Part shown: positions 10,696-21,600 of the stretch, in pieces
Numbering within the stretch: the stretch's first letter is position 1
Layout: the number at the start of each line of letters is the position of its first letter
From: Echria macrotheca
Taxonomy: Eukaryota > Ascomycota > Sordariomycetes > Sordariales > Schizotheciaceae
DNA length: 64,000 nt
NCBI GenBank assembly: GCA_030411725.1
Contig: MU839831.1
Span: 434,001-498,000 of the forward strand
Reading direction: 5' to 3'
Position numbers and translations under genes: made by a program
The notes under the pieces: model-generated
Database searches by the model: none
What the model was told of the DNA's origin: nothing
The model's input: only the letters and a program-made list of their open reading frames with translations

Positions 10696-12058
10696 CTACT
10701 GCTCGCCCAAACAAAGCCCCTCCAAGCCCCCCCTCACCTCAGACGTAAAAGACCCCCCCACAGAGTCCACCACGCCCACTTGCTTCTTCTCCTTCCGTCC
10801 CTCCCTCGCCGTCATCTTCACCAAGTCCCGACACGACGTACAAACCACCAAATCACACCCAGGACACCTCCACACCCCCGAGCGCCAGTCCATACCCCGC
10901 CCGTCCAGGTCGCAATGCATAGTCGTAGACGGATGCACCCGTGCGAACCAGACGTGGTGATCACACTCGGGACTCCGCTTGTCTCCTTGACGGGCCAGCA
11001 CCAGCCTCGCATGTCGCCGCGCGCGGCAGTGCTGCCGCTTCTGGCGCGCGATAGCCCTCCGCGCGGCGCGTTCGTCCTCGGCCTCGTAGAGGAAGAACTT
11101 CTCGGGCGCGTGGGAGGATGCGCTCCGGTGGGCGTGGTAGGTTCTCATCCACTTCTTCTCGGCGGCTTTGAATTCCGCGGAAGACTCGTGGATGTAGCGC
11201 CGGAAGAGGGCGAGGTGTTTATGCTGCTGCTTCTGCGCAGTGGGATCATTGGTCTCGGTGTTGGTGTCTGCGTAGATGGCTCGGACCCGCGCGGTGTAAT
11301 ACTCCAAATTGGCGCGGGGGCTCGTGGTGAGCGTGTACCGGTAGAACCGGCGGGCGACGGACTTGTCGCGCGCGAGCTTCTGCGTCCAGAGGGCGTCGAA
11401 GGCGGAGCGGATGAAGTCTATGTGCGGCTGGCCGCCGTATCGGCCCGCGCGCCGGAGCATCGTGTGCTTGAATATCGAGTAGAAGGAGTTGTAGGCCGCG
11501 CGGGCTTTGAGGGTCAGGACGTGGTTGGTCGATTTGGGCGAGGTCTGGGTGAGGTAGAAGCGCTCCTCGGCCTCGTAGAAGTCGGCGGCTGCGTCGAAGA
11601 GGTAGCGCGCCTTGTCGGACTCGGTGAGTGGGAGGGGAGGGTCGGCGAGGATGAGCGGGGCGGATAGCTTGTGGTGGTTCGGGCGGATCATCAGGGCGCC
11701 GTGGCGGAGGGTTTCCCATGCCTCTTTGATCTGGTGTTGAGTCTGTTATTATGTCTGATCTTGAGGTTTTCTGGACATTGTGTTTTCTCCGTGGTGGGCC
11801 TGACGCCAGGCCCTGGGGATGAGAGGCAAGAGTAGGATGACATACCTTGCGAAACGAGATAGTCGACTGGCGACTATTCTTATTCTTGTCTGGGTGCTGC
11901 TCCAGAATCAACCGGCGGTACGCCTTCTTGACGGTCTCGATGTCGGAGCCAGGCTCCACGCCGAGTATAGCAAAGTACTCCTTCTCTTTGCTGGCGATCT
12001 TGACCTTGGGCGCAGCTTTGGCCTTGCGGGCGACGCGAGGGGTGAGAATGAGAGACAT
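10696..12058 (-). CDS. Divergent J-domain (DnaJ-like) protein with C-terminal Cys cluster
   Basis: Exons 12058-11846 and 11730-10696 flank a 115-bp intron and encode 415 residues. The J domain spans about residues 26-90: EKEYFAILGVEPGSD, then KKAYRRLILEQHPDKNK with the HPD triad at 55-57, and helix IV (IKEAWETLR) right after the splice. HPD stimulates Hsp70 ATPase activity, so the protein should recruit an Hsp70. The remainder is not the Gly/Phe plus CxxCxGxG layout of type I or II J-proteins. It is a long helical, Arg/Ala-rich middle and then a Cys/His group (Cys 327 and 344, CPGCDLVVCTSC at 360-371) that may bind zinc. This makes it a class C J-protein with a private targeting domain. There is no signal peptide or membrane span, so it is likely cytosolic or nuclear. 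Confidence 0.82.
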
Positions 12059-13453
12059 GATGGCTATCAGCAGATATTCTCACGAATGGTCGATATATCT
12101 GCTCTGGTGTTGGTGGATTGTGTTGACTTCTAGATCGCCACCTCAAGATTGATGGTGGGTAGTTCTGCGGCAGGGTGTTGAGGAAGGAAAGATGGGGTGG
12201 GGTATCTGAGAATAAGTACACAAAGGTGAAGGCGGCCGGGAGCATATGGCCGGGCAGAGGGCGCTGAAGAAGTGTTGCCGTGTGGTGTGCAAGAAAAAAG
12301 GACATCCTCCCCTTGCACAGCCTAGTACCCGCTTATACACGACATGCCGAGGAGACAATATGTCGCGGAGATGGTGTTGTCAAGCAGAAGACGATTCTTG
12401 ATCACCAGCGCGACAAAGGAATATCTTCACAAATCGGTAGCCCAAAGAAGCCAATATTGTCAAAATTCAGAGTAAACCGGGTGACAATCACGGTAATACG
12501 AGACGTGTTGACAAAAGATTCCACCCCAAAACCTGGGTCAGACATCCTGGGTCGGGGAGGCACGACTGAGATGAGATGAAAGCAGTCCCGCTACAAAACA
12601 CCATCAATTTTCCCAAGGTCCAAGGATGATGTCAGAAGATGAGGAGGTGCGCTGAAAGCATCTTTTAAAAGTTTACAAGTGTGAATAGGTTCAATGACCA
12701 TGATCAGTTGCCCTTCACGAGGTTAGCGGGGATGGGACAATCATTGTTTTCTTACTACAGTCTTGGACTCTTCGTAAGCCCTAGGTATCTAGGTACCCAG
12801 ACAAATGCGACCTCATATGGAAGACTATCTGGAAAGAAAGGCACAACAACAGTAAACAGGGAGTGGGAATTACAAAAAATGCATCATGTCTTCCACAGGT
12901 AAAAAACAAAAGGCCTGGTTGTGTGCATTGTGCAAGGGGTGGCCGGTGTGAAGGCCACAAAAAAGAACACTGCAAGGAGTTGAACGCAAGGCCACAGCGA
13001 GAGATGTGGTGGGCAAAAAAAGAGCTGGCAGTACAAGTGTCCATTCCGGTCACGCTCAGAAGCTCAGACAACTAAGCCACACACGGAGTTGGCTTAATTT
13101 CTTTGTGTTGGGAGAAGGGGTTCTAATTCTAGATGATATACCCCGGATCTCTGCTCGCCGGGTTGGCTGTTGCCTGTTGGACTATCCACATCACGACGGA
13201 GCGAAAGAAGGCGACTTGGAGATTCGTTTCTTACCGATCCCCCAGGATTCTCCTCATCCTTTCTCATCATACGGCCACTTCTATCCCCTCTCACCACCGA
13301 ATCAAAGATTGCTCTCGCACCAGCATATCCCGACTCACTCTCGAGCAACTTGAGCGTCTTGTCCCCACCAAAAACTTCATTTCTAACCTCGGATTTCCTC
13401 ACTTTCGGTGATATGCCCAAACGAACCCCTCCCATCTCTTATGATGATTACTT
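12059..13453. other. Intergenic
   Basis: About 1.4 kb with no supported gene. The first 250 bp are probably promoter and leader of the J-protein. The last part is 3' flank of the dioxygenase gene. The long plus-strand frame starting near 13170 is the antisense shadow of that gene. Confidence 0.5.
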
Positions 13454-14344
13454 CTACTTCCCAACCGTTACATCACCATTCCCATCCCCAAACACGTCGC
13501 CCTTCCGCCCTTCAGCCCTCTCCATCTCCTCCCGTATCCTCGCATCACAGACCCCAGGATACCCACAATCACACCGAATTTCATCACCCCTCCTCACGGT
13601 CCGCATCGTAATCGAATACCTCCCCTGCCTCAAAACCGCCTTCCCACCCACCACGTCCGTCTTCCTCGCCTTGATGCCATGGGTATACCCATACCTCGCG
13701 GGGCCCGTCATAACCAGCAGCGACCGCCGGGGCAACATCAACTCCCACGCTGGATGTTCCTCCTCCTCACTTTCCTCTCCCTTCTTCTCACCCCCACACG
13801 CGTTCCCACCACCCGCAACAGTGTCCTGCGCATCCGCCAAAGACCGCTTAGGCAACCTCATCTTCCTCGCCTCGTTCCGCCCCGCGACCCGAAAAACCAT
13901 GGGCACGTCCCCGCCGAACGAGAGGCTGTACAGCGCCTCGCCGAACATCGAGTGCGTGTCCACGTGCGGCGGGATGCCCGCGCCGGGCGGGTAGTACTGC
14001 ACCGTGAACTGGTCTGGGATTCTCTCGTGCTCGATGGGGATTGGTAGCCGGGGCAGGATCGAGGAGATGTATTCTGGGAGGGGGGTGAAGTGCGAGGATG
14101 AGGCGCCGAAGGTGGTGTAGTCGAAGTGGTAGCCAAAGTGTTGGCTTATCCTGGTTCGTTTCTTGTTGTTGGTATGGGGGGTTTGTTGCGAAGAGGATGA
14201 GTCGAAGGCGGTGATCATGGTGGTTTCTTCGGCGGGGGTGATGAACTCGGTGAAAAGGGTGAGACCGAGGGCGGGCCATTGATGGATGTTGGGGGTGGAT
14301 GGGTCGATGGTTGGTTCTGGTGGGGGGACGAGTTGAGATGTCAT
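13454..14344 (-). CDS. AlkB-type 2-oxoglutarate/Fe(II) dioxygenase, ALKBH8-like
   Basis: A single-exon frame of 296 residues. I start at 14344 (context aaaATGAC); an ATG at 14440 would add a low-complexity leader. The fold core is complete: QYYPPGAGIPPHVDTHS contains the HxD iron ligands (His127, Asp129), and YTHGIKARKTD supplies the second His (222). RYSITMRTVR supplies the arginines that hold 2-oxoglutarate and substrate (242, 248). GGDVPMVF and MLPRRSLLVMTG resemble ALKBH8, which hydroxylates modified wobble uridine in tRNA. Unlike animal ALKBH8, there is no RNA-recognition or methyltransferase domain. The segment between the two His motifs carries an insert of about 45 residues ending in an acidic run. 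The C-terminus has a small Cys group (CDCGYPGVC). tRNA as substrate is inferred from similarity; a nucleic-acid or protein demethylase role is possible. Confidence 0.85.
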   Translation of the reverse strand: MTSQLVPPPEPTIDPSTPNIHQWPALGLTLFTEFITPAEETTMITAFDSSSSQQTPHTNNKKRTRISQHFGYHFDYTTFGASSSHFTPLPEYISSILPRLPIPIEHERIPDQFTVQYYPPGAGIPPHVDTHSMFGEALYSLSFGGDVPMVFRVAGRNEARKMRLPKRSLADAQDTVAGGGNACGGEKKGEESEEEEHPAWELMLPRRSLLVMTGPARYGYTHGIKARKTDVVGGKAVLRQGRYSITMRTVRRGDEIRCDCGYPGVCDARIREEMERAEGRKGDVFGDGNGDVTVGK

Positions 14345-16697
14345 TTTTGGTTGCGGATGTGCTTGGTGTTCCGAGAAGTTTTGATGAGATGATTGGTGAG
14401 TCAAAACTTTGTCGTTGGTGAGATTATGTAAGCAAGTCACGACGTGGAGATGTGGAGTGTCGAGACTGAAGATTTATGACTTGAGGAAGATAACTTTTGC
14501 CATGTGAGCGGTTTGGGGGCCAACTAGAATCTAGAGTACCTAGTGTGTTCGTTCGGCGCTTATCACCGTTGAATTGAAGAGTTAAAGGTGCTCAAAAGGG
14601 GAGGTCACGTGAGCATTACCGTCGGCGGCGACAATGGGGTATCAATTTCGGGCGCATGATTGCCAAGTGTACTGGATGCCGAGGTCTCTTAAGAGCATAT
14701 GGTGAGTCTCATGAGGTGTTCCTGGAACTGATGGCCGACGTCGTACATCTAGAAGGAGACCTGCGAAGCACTCTGACGAAGTAAACAACGTAGGGCACGA
14801 GACCAAGAACTAGACGCTACCAGCTACTTCTGTAGAGTTTGATTGAATACATGAAGAAATGAACCTAACTAGTGTCGTTGAGCCATCAAAGCTAACCGTC
14901 CTCCCCGTCGTTGTAGCGGCATGCTTCCCCGCAACATCTCAACCACCAAAGCGCCAGCAAAAGGCATTCGAAGGAAGGTAGTTATCAACAGGCTTTCGAT
15001 CAAACATTAATAACGCGTTGAAGGTTTTGCTAGCCTCGACATCATCAGCCCCTTTCCATCGCGCCGTATTCTCATCAGACGTAAAAAACCCTCGGCGCAG
15101 CGCCCCTCTCCAGTAATGACAAAAAACAACAAACCCCGAATTTACCAAATACGCGGGTTTACTAACAAATTCCAACCGGTCAACAACCCAAGTCAAGTCC
15201 CCAAACCAACCCTTGAGTCTTAAGTCTTGGTATCAAGGGTCCCAAATTTCAAGGGGCGCGACGCGCCTCACACAAGCGTGGCGCTCTCACTCAGCAAGCT
15301 CCTGGGCACTGGGCGGGCGTCTGTGTAATTTCACCTCACCATCTTGGCATCACCCTCACCCCTTGATCACCAATTTCCAAACATCGCCGCAGGACAAAAA
15401 TCTCGTCGGGGCTCGGCGGGACGATTCGGCTCCGAAAGAACTTTCCATGACGCCGGCTGGAAAGTTAATCTACAGATTTACTCCACCATACATAAACAGT
15501 GGATTACTCTTCACCGATACACTAGCTCCGACTCCATCAAGGAAGCCAAGAGTGTCTGTGTGTGGATTGGTCGCCCTGCCAAGTAGCAGTCTGGTTGCAA
15601 TCACGGGTTCCCAGGTTCGGTGTCAGCTTACTCATACCGTCCTGGGTCCCTGCCACCAACAACACACAACGGGACTGTAACCTAGTATATTGACAAAGAT
15701 ACCTTTATTATGTCATGTCATAACCATAATCCTCAACCACATCGCCATATTGTGTATTCAGTCAGCGCGATGGCTGCCCACACACACACCTACCCAACTG
15801 CGAACCAACCAACCCGAGCCCACCAACCAACCCACCCACCGGACCGGACCCCGGGGACCTCCGACGACAACGACGAACGACGTTCCAATCCCGCCTCACC
15901 TCCACACACCCACACACCAAAAACCCCACCAACTGAGGTACTCCACAGGAAAAAAGCTTAACACTTCGTAAAAACGTAAAAAAACAAGACTCGACGCGAT
16001 CCAACAATCCACCAGTCCCAAGCCCAATGGAAGCCCAATGGACCGCCCAGAACACCTAAAAGTTAGCGCCGGACTCCGGATATCGCGACGGCGCGGCGTT
16101 CTTGTTCAGTGGATCCAGCGGCGCCCAGTAAACACCAAAACACCTTGGCACACCCACCCCGAGGGGGGAACTTGGCGGGGTCCCCACTGTAACATCATCG
16201 GGAGTCGGGGCAAGGGGAGGGGAATCGAGGATGCTCACAATCTCGCGACGACTTCCCAAACTCCCAAATGCCAAGTTTGCGGGGTTTTTTATCTGTCGTA
16301 CAATCGATGATCTAAATCTCAGCGCTTGCCGAAAGGTGGAAAGGTGTGAGCCAATACCGGAATGCATCCTCGCCAAGTCACCTGACCTTCAACATCACAA
16401 GTCAAGACACCAAAAAGTAAGAGGCATGGATGATGTTTTATTGGCATGATACCTCCCTCCCCCAAAAAGCCTCCGCTCGTGATCAATAACGTACTACAGC
16501 AATGTACTCCATAATGTAGTGTAGTCGCCCACAGCCATGATGCATTATCCCATGTTCCGCTTCGCTTTGCCCCCGGAATTAAGTGTGGTATTCGAAGTAT
16601 CAGAAAGTCAACAAAGCCCATGTCAGGCGATCCCAAAGCGCCGAAAAGAAAACCCCAAACCCCGTAGTATTACTTTTTTATGTCTCCACATCGCAAT
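14345..16697. other. Intergenic, about 2.3 kb
   Basis: No supported gene. The 15780-15950 part is rich in CA/CCA runs on the plus strand. The frames at 15213-15680 and 14939-15196 have no domain, no convincing start context and no coding-like composition. The end next to 16697 should be 3' flank of the multicopper oxidase. Confidence 0.5.
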
Positions 16698-18606
16698 CTA
16701 GTAGTTCTCGATAGCCTTGGGGACCACAGGCCACTTGTCAACACCATCCTGGAGAATGACGGTCATACCGCCAATCAAATGGCTCTGCACGTGGCAGTGG
16801 AGCAGCCATGGCCCGGCCTCGGTAGCGTGATACCGAAGGACGGTCCAGGTCGCGTTGAATGGCGAGGCCTGCGCCGTGGCGAAACCGTCACGGTGCGGGG
16901 GGTCGACAAAGTTGAAGAACTGCGGGACAGCGGCGGCGGCCTCCTTGACGTTGGCCCAGGTGAAGTCGCCAATGCCGGCGCCGATCTGCCACATCTTGGT
17001 GCCGTGCTTGTGGATGGGGTGGGGTGGGGTCGGCTTGGTCGCCGTGACGATGATAAGATCAACCCACTGGTCGAGGTTGTTGGAGATGGTGGCGTTGTCG
17101 CTGGCCGACGACGGAGCCTTGAACAGGGCGACTCCGTCGGCGCCGTGGTCCATGATGCTGGCGGGGAACTTGTTGTTGTTCAGGGCCCACTCGTAGCTGG
17201 CGCCGGCGGTGCGGATGTTGAGCTTGTGAGTGACATCCGAGTCCTTGGGGATCGTGATGGGCTCGAGCTGCTTCTGCGCCTTCTGGCTGAAGAAGATGGT
17301 GGTGGCAGTGGCGTTGAGACCGTTCTCCAAGATGTAGGGCTTCGTGGTCTTGGGAGCGCCGGATCCATAGACAAGCGAGGCGGCCGAGACGAGGATCTGC
17401 GAGTTCTGGGTCGAGGCGAAGCGCACGGGGAAGGTGCCCTGCTCCGTGAGCTTGACGAGGATCGAGTAGCGGTCGCCGTTGGTGATCGAGATGGCCTCCA
17501 CCTTCTGGGGAATGATGTACTCGCCGTCGACAGCGTAGACCCACACCTGGTGCTCATCGATGGAGAAGGTACCGGTGATCAGGCTGAAAGCACCAATGAG
17601 GTCGATGGCGATATAAGCGGAAGACTCAGAGCCCTTCTCAACTTTGATAACCTCCTTGGGGCCGTTGGTCGACGTGCACTGACCGAGGACATCGGCGGGG
17701 ACCTTCTCGGGGTAGACGGTGACGTTAGGAGCAACAGTCTTGGAGATGAGCGGCGGCGGCATGCAGCCCTTGGGAGTGAAGCTAGTGATGTTGGCGAGGC
17801 CGAGAACCTGAGCCTGCTGAGCGGTGAGGAGCGAAGCCGTGTTGTTGACGGGAACCTTGAGCTTCTCGGGAGCCAGGCAGTTGACGCTGCCCTTGCCGTT
17901 GAACAGGATCGAATCGAAGCAGGGAAGCTCCATATTGGCGGCGTGCGTGATGGCGATGATGTCCTCGGCGGTGCGGTGGCGCCAGTCGGAGAGGATCAGG
18001 GGATACGGCTTCGCGGCGGCATCGGTGATGGCCTTGAGCTCGGCGGCATCGGTCGTGATCTTGCTGAAGGGCGTCGCCCGGCTCTTCTTGGGGTGGATGA
18101 TGATGGCGCCAAGCATGCCGTCCTCGAGCTGACCGAGCTGATGGGCGTGATACCAGTAGGATCCATACTGCGTCGCCTCAAACTTGTACAGGAAAGACTC
18201 CTTGGGCTGAACCTGACGCTGGGTAACACCGGGAACACCGTCGGACCAGGGAGTGCCCTTTTGCTCAATACCTAGACGATGTGTCAGTCAAAATGCTGTC
18301 TCAGTCCCGTGGCCGGGATAGGCCCGTACCGTGATAGTGGACTGTCGTGTTGAAAGGCATCTTGTTGTGAACCAGAACCTCGACATGGTCGCCCTCGGTG
18401 AACTCCAGCGTCGGCCCCGGGAACTGGCCGTTGACCTTGATCAGATCCCGCTCGACTCCATCTGGTGACCCCTTCTCCCACGTGAGGGTGAGCTCGAACT
18501 TCTTGTAACCACAGCTAGACCGGACCTTGGCGGGCGAGGCGAGGACCGAAGGGACGGCGGCGAGTGCGGCCGTGAGCCACACCAGGCTGTTGGTGAGACC
18601 CCTCAT
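16698..18606 (-). CDS. Secreted laccase-like multicopper oxidase
   Basis: Exons 18606-18330 and 18271-16698 with a 58-bp intron give 616 residues. A signal peptide ends near residue 23 (VLASPA). All four copper-binding segments are present: HYHG (His 90, 92), WYHAH (134, 136), HPIHKHG (510, 513, 515) and HCHVQSHLIGGM (584-595). The last has the bridging Cys and a Met as probable axial ligand of the type 1 copper. Such enzymes oxidise phenols or metal ions and reduce oxygen to water outside the cell. GIEQKGTPWSDGVPG and the layout resemble the ascomycete laccase-like/ascorbate-oxidase-like and pigment-linked oxidases more than classic basidiomycete laccases. HYHG, in place of the usual HWHG, is a small departure. 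Several N-glycosylation sites are present. No pigment cluster is next to it, so the substrate is open. Confidence 0.95.
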
Positions 18607-21600
18607 GGTGAACTAGATATTACGATATTCTGGGAAGCTGGAAACAAGAACAAGGAAAATAGCGAATGACTGCACCGGACGACCGTCTGATGCGCGGAGA
18701 GCTGGAGCTGCTGGAAGAGGTCGTACCAAGACTGCATGCAACAGCTGCAGCAGCTTTCCTTATATCTCTCTGGTGGTCTCCTGGACACCACCCCGGATCC
18801 GGGACCCATGGCTGTGCGTGCGAATTCCACTCCGAACTCAGCTGACATCGAGACCTTGTTGGCCGAGCCAGGCGTGCTGGCCCATGCTGTCTCGCCCATG
18901 CTCCCACGCTTCCAGGCTCGACGAGCGCAAGCCTCCATGCAGCCTCGGCGTCGATGTGATTGACAGGATCGGGGGCCTGGGAGGGGCCAAGAGCCGGACC
19001 GGGATCCAATCAGGCCGTGCCAGGGCACGAGGAACCGAAGGCTTGCAGGGCCCGGGACCGTCCAGCAAGTCGGCCAGGCCAGTGGCGCATCGTGACTCTC
19101 GGCTTCACGACTCACCCTCTTGCCCAAAAGGGGAAGAGCTCAGTGCAGCTAACGGTCAATAAAGTCTGCGGGAGGGCTCGTCGCAGGGGTCAGCACCCAC
19201 CCAACCCAACGCGGTGGGACGCTGGTCTGTCGACACATCGCTCGCCTGGATGCGGTGGTGGTGGCATGAGGAGGAGGCTGAGTTGCTGTTCGCAAAAAGT
19301 CGCGACGTGGTTGGCACACGCCTGGCTGCGCGGGCGGGGTTGTCAGCAAGCGTGCAGGGGACCGCGGTCGGAGGCGATGCATGCTTCGGGCGGCTGTGGC
19401 AAGCGAAAAGCAGCAAACCAGGAAACAGCCAGCTTGCCAGAAATAGAGTAGCGAGAACCGGCAGCGAACGACAAGGCTCTGAGACAGCCTCTGCCTGACG
19501 GTTCCGGCAGCAGCTTTGGTAGCCCTACGAAGACCAAGAAAAGGGCAAATGAGCACATCGCCAAGCCCCCTGAGGCCCGCGTTGGGAAGCAACTGCCACG
19601 AGACTTGGCAGCGAAAACAAAAGCAATCCGCAATCTCTCTCTTGACTCCTGGAAAGCCGCCTCCTGGAAAGTGGAAACTGTCGTGGTTCCCAGTTCCCGG
19701 CAATTGGTCGCGCCAGCCCGCACAGTCGCCCGCGCACAGTCGTCCAGCATAAACTTCCAAGAGGGGTTTGCAGCGCATCCTCTGGGAAGGTGCAGTTTTG
19801 TTTTTTTGCGGGTGCCTGCCTGCTGTGCGGTTTCTTTCTGCGTGGCTCCTTCATCTCCGCTCTCCTCCCGACCAATGCCGACTCCACCGCCTTCCCCCAG
19901 CCGGCCAGCCCAACACCAAGCTGCCAAGCTCCCGTTTGCTCGTCCTCCCGCCGGTGGACCCGACTCCAACAAGTGGATCGCCGCTCACCAACTCCAGAGC
20001 TGCTATCATCAGCGCTATCAGCACTGTAAAATGGAGGACAACAGTCGCGCTAGCCCCGCCGGCGATCCAACGGGATGTGAGGACTGCACGCTGGCCGTCA
20101 CCGCCGATCCTCCGGGCCACTGACGTGATAGCGACAGCGTGAACCCCGGCTATGGAAGCCGAATCGCAGGCTACCCATCGCGCCACCTCGGCTGTTTGCA
20201 GAAGTCTGTTGGTCCATCAGATCTCAAGGCAGTCAGCTCGTAGAAGCGCGGGGTAGAGTAGACACACTTCTCATCCCCAATCCCACTGAATAATATCCGC
20301 CAAAAGCCGCCCCCTATAGATTATTTTGAATGCGTGTCAGACTCGGGCTGGAGAAGCCCTCTGACCACAACACACTCCAGCGAGGCCCAAGGCGCTGGGC
20401 GTCGGCTCGTCCGTTCAATGGTGCTTCTTGGCAACTTGGCCCTCATTTTTTTGTAAGACGTGAAGAGGGGAACCTCGTATTTCCCTGCAGCGATCCCGGG
20501 CAGCTGCAGGTCTGACCCCCCACCACAGTGATTCGTCCAAGGCCCGGTGCCACGGCCAATGACATGACGTTTTCGTCCCAAGGTGAGGGCAAACGCACAC
20601 CGCGCACCACAACCAGCAGGTGAACGCATGAGAGACAGCACGCAAGCGGCAAGCGATGGCTACCCATGGAGACTGCAGTCTGAGCAGGTAGCGATGGAGA
20701 TCTCCGTCCTGCCCCTCTGAATACGGACAACGCAATAAATCCAGTATTTTGACGTCAGGTTACATTGGCTGAGACCTTGACCAGTCCTTTCCGAGACTCA
20801 ACATCTCGATATGTGGTCCAATTGAAACTTGAACCCGGAGCAATTGATAAAGAGGGGAGGATCTGCCGTCAACAACTGCCCGGCCGGCCGGCTGGCTGGC
20901 TTCACCGTGACCGGAAGCGACTAACAAATGCCGCAAAAACCTCGGACTACCCCCGGGCTTAGACGAGTATACCTAACTCCCCTGAAGAAGTCATCGAGAT
21001 CCAGAACAGGTGCCCGCTCATTATTCATGTCAGAAGTCCAAATGCAGTGACAAATGTCACATCTCATAGGTGAGAAGAGCCGCCAAAAACCTGCCGTTGG
21101 CGCCCAAATGCTGACGGGCTGGATGCAGAGTCTTTTTTGATCACAGGTCGAATGATCCGACTGAACCCGGAAGCCATCAGGTCAAAACTCACGTCCACAT
21201 CGACCGCCTCATTGAGCGCCATGATATGGATTTCGACCCAGCCGTTATCGTCGGAGGTCATGCCGCTGCGAAAAATCTGACCAGTAGCGGGTGAGTGGCG
21301 CCTCATCTAGTCTCACATCTCCTTTTTGCTGGCTGAGATGCCGACAGTTGCATGCGATCCCGGCTCCTTCAGAAGTCGAGATTCTCGCTTGTGGCGCAAC
21401 TTTTTTGCTGTTCTCTCAGCTCGCCAAGGCTGTCGATTGGTTTCAGAAGTCCCGATGGTCTAGCCCCCAAACTAGCGAAGCCGTGGCTGGCAACATTCCT
21501 CGGCGCGCAAAACGGATCTTTTCCTTCTTTTCCAGCTCGACCCGATCCGTACGTGTAAGCTCGTGGCTTCCGCCTGGAACCTCATTCTCACAATCGATGA

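Noticed and set aside
13170..13994. 274-codon plus-strand open frame
   Set aside because: It overlaps the ALKBH8-like gene on the other strand; Ser/Pro-rich with no domain.
16680..18275. 531-codon plus-strand open frame
   Set aside because: It is exactly antisense to the multicopper oxidase, whose minus-strand frame has signal peptide and all copper motifs. The plus frame is a GC-driven shadow.
19149..19972. Two 209-codon minus-strand frames
   Set aside because: They overlap each other in different frames and have no domain or coding-like third positions.
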